From assembly GCF_000150275.1 (NCBI RefSeq), contig NW_002060943.1:1360628-1424627 (forward strand): a DNA stretch of 64,000 nt. The letters are read 5' to 3'. Source of the DNA: Trichoplax adhaerens. Lineage: Eukaryota; Placozoa; Uniplacotomia; Trichoplacea; Trichoplacidae. The position numbers and the translations under genes were made by a program. A model generated the notes under the pieces. The model saw only the letters and a list, made by a program, of their open reading frames with translations. It had not been told where the DNA came from and did no database searches. Within the stretch, counting starts at the first letter, position 1. Every line of letters begins with the position of its first letter. Of this stretch, positions 25,915 through 37,480 are shown one piece after another.

Positions 25915-28900
25915 CTAGTTATGTAAATTGTGTCTTAAATAAATTTCAAGAATAACCTCTTTTTCCGCCTTAGCCATGAAAATTTCTTTCTCGTGCTTCT
26001 TAATAATTGAATTTTGATCAAATCTGTACATATAAAAGAGTCATTAACTGCTTTTATTTCGTCATAAATTTCTATTTAATTGATTTGTATCTGCTAGAAC
26101 TAATATACCTCTCGCAAATTTGATTGCGAAGGCTCTATTTATTACAATCTCGTACAATACCTTTCTATGATGCTATCGAAGCATGAGATAGCATTATCCC
26201 TTTCTGCTGCCATGATTAGACATGGAGCTTGTGTTAAAAGTCCCACCTGTAGAATAGAACGATCTGACTTAGCGATTAACATCGATAAAAAGTTTTAAAA
26301 TTAACTACTAATGACAAAGGAACTTCATGATGAGAGTAAGTCTATTCCAATTTACTAACAGTAATGTCGATAATTGATCGATTCAAGGATTTTGAAAGGA
26401 AAAGTGTAAATGATATCATAAAAATATCGAACCTTTTGTCCAGAATTTTGCGATTTATGATCTATGATCATGTGGAAAAATTGTGCGTGATCCACGGTAA
26501 GCCAGATCATTCGCATGGCTTTTACTTCAAAATTAGCCGACTTGAGGATGTCCAATATTTGTAGGAAAGCAAATTTTGATAATTTTTGAAGTAATGGTGG
26601 AGCCAGAAGTATGCATGTTATTTGTCGTAGGGATAGCTAAGAATGAATAAAGAAATAGACCCAAAATAGATTATAGCATGTATAGCTGATTTATTATCGT
26701 AAACTTAGATCTAATCCAAATAGTAAAAAATTGACCAAATTATCATCTAAAATTAAAGCGGAACTGAAAGCAAAACAATACTCACTGATGATAAATTTGA
26801 CGATTGCAGTAAAGATTTTGATTGAGCTTTCGCTTGCATTTTTTGAAGATGGCGACGTTGCTTATATGATTCTACTGTCGCATCTACTGCTCGGCAGATA
26901 ATCTATATATAAATAGGGTGGCCAGTTTTTAAATATATGGAGATTACCTTATTTGAATAATTTTATTTACCTTTAAAGGCAAAGTATAATGTGGCAGGAT
27001 ATCATGACATATTGTATATATAACGTTACATTTTAACTGGGTATATAAGGGGAGTTAGTAGCTATATTCAATATAGACTAGCTACCTAATCGCTAAACCT
27101 AAGGTACAGCAGTCATAAATCGTGAATTTAAATAAGTTAAACACAGGAAATTAAAAGGGCAAATAGAAGCAATATATTCCATGGCTCCATTTACATTTTA
27201 TCGGATAAATAGCGGATGCAAAGTTTCATCTAATAGGGAATTTCAATCCAATATAACTACTAGATCTTTAGTACAATAATGTGTAGTTGTTGTAAGGGTT
27301 AAGTTTAATAAAATTTTGTTGAAAGAGACTTAATGGCTAGGCTAAGGTAAGAGTACACATAAATCGGAATTTTTAGCTACTAGAGCTAAGTGACAGTGGT
27401 TATAACCTATGCATGTAATGGAAATATTACTACGAAGTATAATTACTACGCTGAAGCATAAGAACATCTGATACGGAATTCCTAGCTGCCAAGTCTAAAG
27501 TTTACTATATATAACCTCTAAATTGATTAAATATCTGATGCGGAATTTCTAGCAGTTAGGTCTAAGGTATACTATATATAACCTCTAAATTTCAAGAAAA
27601 TATTGTTGATGATGTATACAATATATCAAATAATGCGATGAATAAAATCAAAAAACATAGACGCGGGATGAAAAGTAAATTTACGACTTAAAGTATCACG
27701 TTGCGATCTCATTCACGATTATCATTAATAATTATCTCAAAATAAGGATTAATCATTGAGTTTATTACTACATTGGAATAAATTAAAAAAATGAAAATTT
27801 CTATTTATGCCCATAACTGTTTTATTATATCGATAGAGTATTAGTTATGCAATGGAAGAACTCTGTAATTTAAATTTTAGCTCATAATTATACCTGCTCA
27901 TACTGTAAATACGGATTAAATGGACAGCATAATCCTTCTGGAAAGAGCAACTTGACATCTTGTATTGCCTGCATATAGGATGTTGAGCCTGTAATATCAA
28001 AATCCGTTGTTAATTTCGTATTTTAAATTATAACCGATCAAGATATAATCTCAATAATCTCCTATTTACAGTATAGGCCGTTATGGATGATATTTTGACC
28101 ATATTGAGAACGCCAGCTAAATCCATCCAATTTTCGAGCTTCATCAGGATTTTCCGGACCAGCCAAATCTAATAATTTCTTAACGGCATTAACACGCTGT
28201 AAGCACAGGACTATCGACGGACCAGCGGTTAGATGATCGATCTAGTATCAGTTACAAGCATTACACAGATTTAAAGACAACTCAGATATCATATCAGACT
28301 ATTCTGGAATATGATAGAAAAAATTCATGGCTTCTATAGGAAAATACTTGAAAAATAAACTCTGCACTAGAATAAGTAAAACTAACATGTTCTTCCTTCC
28401 TTGGAAGATCTGTTGCCACCAATTTAATTGCAGTATCATGAGTAAGAACGCATTGCTTTAAACCAACTATTCGGAAAGACTTTTGAACGATTTGTCTTAA
28501 AATTTTATTAACTTTATGGAAAGCATCAGGTTTAATGACCAGGATAGTTACAATACTAATGGGTTGAAGGAATATCTTTTCCAGAAATTTAACTATAATA
28601 TAAAAATAAATTAAATTTGTGTTCATTACTACTCTAGCTTACTTACACACACACACTTAAGCGAAATTATAGATAATTGCTATTAAATAGTAATTTTGGC
28701 ATCCTTTAGGCTGGCAATTCACATTCAATAACACTTAGCAATATGCTAACTGTCTATGATAAGGACATGTTAGATTTCGATCAAGAATCAGTTTTACGAA
28801 AATCGTTAAAAAATTATGGAGTAATATATACTTCGAGCGCAACTTAATTATCAAATGCAAGAAAATGAATTTAAACGGATGGCTAAGGTTAAAAATGAGA

Positions 28901-31900
28901 AAATTGGATTATAAAAGGCACTAGCTTACCTTTACTGAATTCGGTCGAGGCTGGAGCTTTCTTGCTACGATTTTTTCTCTTTTTACTAGTATTTGCTTCT
29001 CTCCAATCATCATCAGAATCCTCCTCTATCCATTCATATTCCTCATCCAAAGTACTGGGGATATAAGGTAAAATTGTACGAAGACTGTCGTTGACTGCTA
29101 ATTCACGATTACGAAAGATTAAGCTTGCTTGTCGATAGGCAATTTCCGGAGATTGTGAAATAAGGATAGAAAATGTAAATGTCGATGCTTGGATTTGAGC
29201 TACGTTCTTGCTTAGCAGCTGGAAAGCGTCGATAGCTGCAATGTAGTATACAAATTAGGACAAAAACAAGATAAATATTAAGTCGTATAAGTTATTTTCA
29301 CGCGGATATGGAAGCATCGTATAAGCAATTATTTCTTTTTATTGGGTTACAATATTTAAATTATATACTGCAGTCATTTTTGATCGATTCTAAAACCTGC
29401 TATAGGTAAATCATTTTCAATCTTAATGATTCTGTACAGTGAATGTAATATATGGTAATAAAGGCATGCTACTAATTTAAGAATCTTAGTGCAGCTGGAT
29501 TTTATAAAATAGTTACTTTTAAATTGATATAGAAATATTATGGCAGGTCAATTTTGAAAGTTAGGTTAGAGCATTGAATTACGTAGCAGCATTATTTTTA
29601 ACTTGATAAGTCAAAATACAATGCGAAAATAATGAATCTTACTAGCTTAGAGTGTCTAAATGTCTATAAAATGATTATATCCAAGTGGATATTTTGAAGA
29701 TACTATGGGTAACTAATCAATTTGATTAGTGTAGAAGACTTGAAATGCTTAGAAATAATTATTTTTCAGGATCATTTTATAATCTGCCATAACTGATTAG
29801 TTTTCTGGTTTCGGGTTCTTTTATTGTGTAGGATAATTATTTTTAAGTCGATATTGTAAATTAATGTAAGTAAAGAACTATTTTACTAACGTAGAATGTT
29901 TCAACTACAGGTACATTATTTTATTGTGCTTGCTTAGAACATTAAATGCTGCATTTTAAAGTACTAACCTCGGATCAAAATGGATACTGCAGGCCTACCA
30001 ATCATAGCCTGAATACTTTCTTTATAGCCAATATGGCCTACCTCAAACTGCGATAATTCACTAGCAATCACCGCTGGCAATTGAGGGATATATTTCAGCC
30101 CAATAATCTCTAGCCGACGTTGCAAGACCGTTTCTTCTCCGACCTGATTATGAATTAATTGGGCCATAGCATCCGCACATAGCGATAGTTGCTTAATAGA
30201 GGTAAAATTAACAACAACAACTTGCTCATAATCGGGATAGGAATAAAATGGTGGAAGATTACAATTTAATAGGATTGGATTAGTAGAAGGTAAGAGGCTA
30301 AATTGTCTTGTTATCGATTTTAAATTCTCATCATGATAGGGTAGAATTTTAATTAAATCGCCAGTATTAATTTTACCATCATGGTTTTGAATCCAAGGTG
30401 TTAAATGTCGAACAATAATTTCAATTAATTGAGAAGATTGATGAAGAGCATTTTCACGTCGTAAATGGAGAAATGTGACACTTGGCGGATAAGCGACATT
30501 GTTTTTAATTTCTCCCTTGAATTTCCAATGATCATTTGAGTAATATTTTTGCATGGATAAACTTGCAATCTGTCCATGGGTTAAACTAGTCCTATGCATA
30601 TCTTGTAAAAGAAAGCCATGGCTCAAGCATAGCTTTATAATCTGAGGTAGATGATCAATAGGTATCCACGGAGACAAGATTAGCACAATACTTGTTTCAA
30701 CACAAGCTGCTAACAGGAAAATATCTTGTTGACAATTTAATGTGTCAGTAAGAACTTGACCATGCTGATCCAGTGGTATTCGACCACCGAAAATTTGGCA
30801 TAATTCATCTAATGATCTCAACTTTGAATTGGTACAACTGACTAATGGACGATTACTTTGTCGTATTGGACTGCAATATAAGGCAGATAAAGATGTTGGA
30901 TCCGTTCGTCGAGCTAGATTAGCATCTAATGGGCCAAGAATTTGGCGGCATTTTTCAATAGCTAAAGGTCCACGTAAGGCAATATAAAGTGTTGGCATCC
31001 ATTGATGATGACGATCTGGAGATGAAGGATCATATAATAGTCGTAGTCCACTAATATCAAAGCCTTGGCTCCAAAATTCGTAAAAAAATGCAAAATTAGT
31101 TTGTGGATTACTATATAATTCATGCTGTAGTCTTAAGATGGTCGTCTGAAATGGATATTCATACGATAATGTCGAATCTTGATAACTTTTACTATCTATA
31201 GAATCATCTGTATCTAATGTTATCCAAAAGTAGCTATGACGATGATCTAAGCATTGCTGGATAGTCTTTGCATCAGTTTCTACTTTAATAAAACTAGATA
31301 TAGATTGATTGAGTAAAAGATGGAGACCGTCTGGTAAATGAAAATTCACTTGTTTACACTGGGCAATAACATGATTATCCTTCTTGATAATCCAAGGAAA
31401 GAGCTTGTTAAAGTTGGTTGTCGACAGATATTTATAAACACTCTGATAGAAACTTTGTCTAGAATCTCTCCTTTTACGAGTTTTACTATCATCGAGTTCT
31501 TGCTGTTGATGTCGATTTAATTTTTGGCTTGCTGATTCCGTAATAACAACATCGATAGATAATTTGCCATTTATTGTAACTTGTTGTAATCCAACAACAA
31601 TAAAAGGCGGCAAAGATGCTAATTTATCAGGGTAATTGGATGTTGCTTTATTCAATAAGGACAGAAGCCATGTTAAAATCAATGAGTAGCAATGGCGTAA
31701 GCATAGCCTGGAAAGGATATCGCGCCCAACCGTAGTAACTGATTTGGATTTAACAGAAATATTAGCTTCATTTAACCCAATTAAAGGTAATTTCAGGATC
31801 ATGCATATTTTTTCATTCAAGTCGAAGGGTAAAACAGTAGGAGGTTGAGCAAAGGTAACATCCTATTTGCATATATGAAAAGGTGAGTATGCATACTCTA

Positions 31901-34900
31901 ACGAAAGAGCGAAATCAGTAATTAATTAAATTATGATATAAATATCCGTATAAATTTGTATATATATATTTTATAATATTAATCATACTGGTATTAATCG
32001 ATTTTATTTCTGTGAAAGTGTTTAGTAATATTGCTGGTAAGGACTACACAGGTTTTGTTTTTTCTCTTTAGTAAATAATCATTCTTAACTATGAATGCTC
32101 TCAATTTAGATTTTAGCCGTAGCATATAGAAGTCAGAAATGAATGACTGCGACTAAATATGAGCTCAAGATCGTTATCTTGAAGCTATAAAGCAGCAAAA
32201 TATTATCACTTATGGGCAAAATACCTGATCAAAGAGGACTGGTGTTTCTACAGCTGTTGGATGGAAACCTAACCAAGAATTTTTAGGCTTCATACTTTTA
32301 ATTCTTTTAGCTAATCGTTGACGTTTAGCTTTATCTTGTTGGATGCTTTGTTTAGCATTAGTAGTCTTGGAATTTTTATTATTAACCACACTTATATCAG
32401 GCTTTAATTGGCTTTCCGCTTTATTATTTTTATCCACTAAGTCAACTTTTGATACATTAGTTCCAATCTAAAATTAATAAAACGTTTGATAACTAGATTT
32501 AGAATTTACTTCGAAGAAATGATCAAGACATTTATTGATTTTCTTCATAATCAAAAAATTTTTGTAATTACCGATCTTGATTGCTTTGGAGCTTCGTAGG
32601 GTTTATCCTGTGGCTTTTGAATTGTCATAGGAGTAAACTGATCAACTGCAGACATCTGATGTTGTTGGTCTTGCTGCAACTTTTTACTTTCTTGCAAGCT
32701 CGTGCTTTTGATTTTGTTGCGCAGACTGACCCATTGCTTGTTATTACTTTCCTCATCGCTTAGACTGGAATCGCTATCTTGGGAACTTTCACTGTTATAT
32801 CGGATAGAAATCATTAAGTTTATAAAATATTAGACTCTAAATTTAACGACAAATTTCAGCTTATTGATTAAAAAACCATTTCCTTTCCTATACGCTAAAA
32901 TAGGGATAATTTTATAGTGCAAAAGACCTATTTTAATCTATTCTTCTTATTCTAGAGCATAACACAATTACTAGATATTGCTAGAGCCCTTTCAGCTTGC
33001 TATGGAGGAGCTTTGGATTTTTCTATGCATCAGAACTATACAACAAAATATGACTAACTTTTCATGTAACACAGCTAATCTAAGATATTAAAGTGCTTTC
33101 TTATTTGTTGGACAGTTTCACTTTCGGAAATAATTCTTGCATACGATTTACTGTAGACTGGTAGTTTACGCATATGCAAGTATCTATCAAGAAAACTGCA
33201 AAGGATGCAAAGCCTAGGTGAATTTTGTTTATCATTACGATAATGTCTTTATGGCAGTAATTAGTAACGTAACAAAATATTTTGGGGAGATGAAAGTCTT
33301 GAACTGGCTCGACTAACGTACAAAGCTTTAAAATAAGCTTGGCCATGATCATTGCTATTATATAGAGTAGCCTAAATTGTTGCGTCAAAAATAAATAAAA
33401 ACTTTCCTACTTATACCAGGGACTATACGACCCATAGTTATAATCACTCACTGCTAAATCATAGCTTGAGTGAATATAGGCCGAGTAGTTCCTGCTTATA
33501 ATTGATTACGAGTGTTTTCAAATGTATTAGGCATTAAAATTAAATTCGCTCTTGTCGGCGAATACCTTTGTGCTTTCATTCTGAGTGCCAGTAAACGTTT
33601 TCCACCTGCTGATAACGAATTCTCCTCCTATAATTACAATTTATCATACATTTAATTTAAATATGATGAATTTTTCCACCCTTATACACGGATAATTATG
33701 ACTATGATTCTACAAGTTCTATACTATGAATTGCCCGAAATAAGGCAGTACTTCCATCGCTAACATAGAATTAATACATTTTGTGATAACAAGGAATCTA
33801 TGAAATAGTAATATTGAACCTGAATTTTCTCTTCCATTGCTTCTTGTCGCAAATCGAGAAAGACAGTCTGCTTATTTTCATCAGCAAGAGTAACTACTGG
33901 GTTTATCTCGTTGGTATTCTGTAATTGTAATTTCGCAACATTATTTTCGCTCTCTTTCAGCACCTTTTCCTCTTCAGGCTGATAGGAGACAGATATGGAG
34001 CTATCCAAGTCGTCATTACTTTTAGACGCTGAAGTTTCCGACCTAGATGGTGCTATTTCTCCGCCTTGTTGTATAGCCAATGCCGTTAATTTATCCATTA
34101 AGGAAATATTATCAGTCTCTTCTTCTCGATCGGATACTATTTGATAAAATTTTATCGATACAAACAAATTTATACGTGCAGGTTGTTGATCATTAATATT
34201 GAGATTAAAGTGTAATATCCGATATATACAATAATTTATTGCAACTAAACTTGAAATACAGATCGAAGAACTATAGCACGATTTAGCTTTACCTTGATAG
34301 ATATCATGGGTGAATTTTTGAATCGGTCTATAAACATGTCTCTGTTCTTTCTTGCCTATTTGATTTACTATTGATTCAATATCACTTTCCTCCAAGTTAG
34401 GAATCTGTAATACTGGACTTTGAATAGGAATAAAATGGCTATGTAACGTATTTGCTGAAATGATGCTTGAAAAGTCATTGGGTTCTAATTGTATTTCTTT
34501 CATAATTTCTGCTGGTCTAGCCTTTTGACTACCGCTACCTTCATCATCTTGAGTATTAGAACTAAGATGACTATCGTTGAATTTCTTATTTGACTCATTA
34601 TTAGGCTAATACAAGAAATATGCATAACCAATTTATAAAAATAATAATATAAAAGCAATATAAGGTACCGTATGGAGACATATATTAAACAAAAAGAATA
34701 AACACGTTACCTAAATCAACTCATTTCAAATATATTTATAAAACAAAATCAAGGGATTAAAAATAACTTAATTTTCTCCGTAGTTTACCTGATCTGCTGT
34801 CAAAATTTGTTGTTCATCATTTCCATTGAGTGGCGGCTGATTTAATAAAGTTACTTCATGATTTATATATCGATCGAATATTTGAACCTCTTCTTCGCTT

Positions 34901-35394
34901 CCCACCTGTCCGAAAGATTTTTAATTAAATTTTGTCTCATTTAGTGGCAGTGTCAACAAGAGCCGTTTCATCGATCATTGATTTATCGTCGATATCTATC
35001 ATGATGTATAATAGCGCCTAATTCAAGTTAATATCGAGTCAATTTAGGTATTAACAATGACTATCGAGCATCGAATGTTTCGATCTAATTTCAATATTGG
35101 ACATTTAAGTAGTATATATCATTCGATGTAGTACTAATCCTTTCAAATGAAAGCTAATCCTATAGCTTGGATTACTAGTTTTTCTGGAGCTCAAAGTATT
35201 ATAATCATGAATCCCTGAAATGAAACGTTTGGACCGCATATAAAATTAATCATTGTGATTAGAATACTAACATCAGAAGTATCGCTGTCTATGGTGGGTA
35301 AGTTGGCTTCGATTTGATTAAATATACTTTGTAATTCTTGGCCTAAATGATTTGTTACCGTTCCTATATCTTCCTCTTCCTCACTAGAAGCCAT
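25915..35394 (-). CDS. DNAAF8: DNAAF8/Daap1-like protein with tandem NDK-like domains, 17 exons
   Basis: Exons: 35394-35272, 34905-34789, 34605-34293, 34136-33820, 33627-33566, 32791-32572, 32467-32225, 31862-29969, 29235-28930, 28592-28387, 28241-28070, 27988-27894, 27036-26971, 26902-26786, 26636-26433, 26246-26161 and 26023-25915. All phases agree and the sum is 4650 nt (1549 residues). The N-terminal half resembles human C16orf71/DNAAF8, an axonemal outer-arm dynein assembly factor: IFNQIEANLPTIDSDTSD, EEEVQIFDRY, LMDKLTAL, TVFLDLRQ and an SSQDSDSSLSDEES acidic-serine patch. From about residue 700 the protein shows four or five degenerate NDK folds: ILGPLDANLARRTDP; PSVTFLHLRRENAL; the IGRPAVSILIRG region; TILVIKPDAF...GPENPDEARKLD...NIIHN; and ILDILKSANFEVKAMRM...APCLIMAAERDNAI. 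Only one keeps a His at the catalytic place (about 1320), within NIIHNG instead of NxxHGSD, so kinase activity is doubtful. That exons 13-17 belong to this gene, not a separate one, rests on phase and domain logic. Confidence 0.78.
27440..27600. repeat. Short tandem duplication, about 66 bp, intronic
   Basis: Two copies carry TGATRCGGAATTYCTAGC, then an AGTCTAAAG-like word and TACTATATATAACCTCTAAAT. They lie in the intron between exons 12 and 13 of the DNAAF8-like gene. Related scattered words (ctagctacctaa, ggctaaggta) occur at 27080-27380, suggesting older copies. Confidence 0.7.
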
Positions 35395-35586
35395 CTTTCA
35401 GCTGGTAAACTTAAACCACAATCCTTAAAATGCCCTTCCTATTTCTATCTTACGTCTAAGACATCAATTTCATTCCTATACCATGCCCACTTAATTTTAA
35501 GATTGTTTAGTATGATTATGAAATAGCCCAAGCAGTCACATAGTGCAGTACTGAAGCTATAAATTACCTCCATCTTACCGGCCATG

Positions 35587-35599
35587 GTTGCTAAGTAAC
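35587..35599. promoter_or_regulatory. RFX X-box-like palindrome upstream of DNAAF8-like gene
   Basis: GTTGCTAAGTAAC reads as left half GTTGCT, one-base spacer, right half AGTAAC. This fits the RFX X-box pattern GTNRCY-N(0-3)-RGYAAC and is nearly palindromic. It lies about 190 bp upstream of the predicted start codon at 35394. RFX factors activate motile-cilium genes, which suits a dynein assembly factor. Confidence 0.65.
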
Positions 35600-35969
35600 G
35601 CCGATTAGATAGAGGTTGGACACACCCTCGCCTTAGCTGAGTTAAATTGATAGAATAAACTTATAATGAATCATATCATAAAATAGCAGCTATCCTTTCT
35701 GATATTAAGCTGCAGTAACAGGTAGACTTTGTGGTTAATCGGTAAGATTTAAGACTAATAACTACATTATAAAACTGCTGATGACCGGATTGTATCGTCT
35801 CTCAAGTTGAGAGAGGTTAAAAGAATTACTTACAATACTATTATAGTGTCATTATGAATATGGCATGGCTAACATCAAGCTATAGCTAGAGGTGGAAGAA
35901 ACATGATTTAGTTTAATCCATCACTAGTAAATGGAGCTATGGATAGAATGATCACCAGGCTATATTATG

Positions 35970-36510
35970 AGTCAAGCTGGGAACTTTTGAACAATTTTCT
36001 AAATATTAATTGTATTACTGGGTGGATTATGGTACAATGGTAGTTTTCGGTTCCTATTATGATGATAATCTATCAGCAGACTACGATTATAAATAGTATT
36101 CATGAAGATGATATAATGTAGATGATCGGTAGAAGCTCAACCTAAAGCATATTCTCATCAATTTGGAGTCACTTTGCAATGCTCACGCAGATGTAGAGAG
36201 ATAACTGTAGTAAATAAAGGTTAAATAATGGTTCAAGCTGGGAAGTATTAAACAATTTTCTAAATATCAATTATATAACTGCTGGATTATGGTACGGTAG
36301 TAGATTTCGGCCATTATTATGATGATAATGAATAATCCATCAATAGACTATAGTTATAAATATTATTTATAGACTTAATATAATGTCTTTAGAGGATCGG
36401 TAGAAGCTCAACCGAAAGCATATTTTCATGAATTTTTGATCAGTTTGCGATACTTTTGTAGTGATTGAATGTATAATGGTGGCTTTAATGCTAAATAAAG
36501 GTCAGCAATA
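35970..36510. repeat. Tandem duplication, about 261 bp unit
   Basis: Copies start at CAAGCTGGGAA (near 35973 and 36234). They share AACAATTTTCTAAATAT, GGATTATGGTACRRTGGTAG, ATTATGATGATAAT, GATCGGTAGAAGCTCAACC and AAAGCATATTYTCAT in the same order. The short open frames inside are not conserved between copies. Confidence 0.85.
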
Positions 36511-37480
36511 AACATACTGCCAAACAGATCTCAATCTTTTCCTTTTTTTCAAAAAATCCTTCATCGAAGTTCATGTATTGATAGGAAAGCAATTTATTAC
36601 AAAAATGGTCCCTGTTTTTAATCATTTATTATCGTATATTTGCTGATAACTAAAAAGCATGAAAAACACCTTACCAATATTCTACCGTAAAACAATTTCT
36701 ATCTTGAGTAATAATCAAGTCATTGATTACTTTATCTGGATAAGTAAGGTAGTTAATAAAAACATAGATGATCTGACATAGGTTCACTATAAACATCAAT
36801 TATACTCGTTAGTCATCCTAAATTTATTATTTAGATCATCTACAATCCGCCTAAACTCATAACATCAATTGCAACACGAAAAAATAGCGGTAGCTTATAG
36901 CAAAACAACTTGCAGTTGAATTGACATAGTTTTATTTCTATCTGCCTAGCTATAATCTTTTTTAAAATAATATTATGCGAGTAAGAAATAACATTTAATC
37001 CCGCCTTACCGTAATTTATTAACGATATTATAGACGTACTCAAGGTGAATTACTGTTAATATTTTTAAGATAATCCGCAAGCTAGAATTTCTACCAAAGC
37101 AATACCTGAAAAATAGATAATACTTTAATGAAACTATTTATTAATTTTCGCAAAGTAGGAAGCGAATGGGTTACAAATTGGCAGGCTAATAACAGAAGCC
37201 TATTCAAGTAATCATCGATATAGTACAGTCACTAACTATATGGATCATTATATTGTGATTAACAGGTTAACTTACCATTGTTGAAGATGAAATCAAACTT
37301 GAATTTAAGATTTATTCACCCCCTTCTGGTGCTTTTTCATCTAAACATTATCATGGATAAAGATAAGGAGAAAATATCCATTGTTAATAAGTGATACACA
37401 TGATTAAGACATCATACATATGCTTTTAAAATACCAAAGTCAAAAGTGGATATGGTTTCCAAGTAATGCTTCAAACACTA

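Larger units (their letters stand above)
35395..37480. other. Intergenic region upstream of DNAAF8-like gene
   Basis: It contains the X-box-like site at 35587 and a 261 bp tandem duplication (35970-36510). The remaining DNA is AT-rich without recognisable exons, and its far end borders the 3' end of the NCAM-like gene. Confidence 0.6.

Noticed and set aside
26364..26564. 66-codon plus-strand open frame
   Set aside because: It lies antisense to an NDK-like exon that joins its neighbours in phase; the plus-strand frame shows no motif or splice partners.
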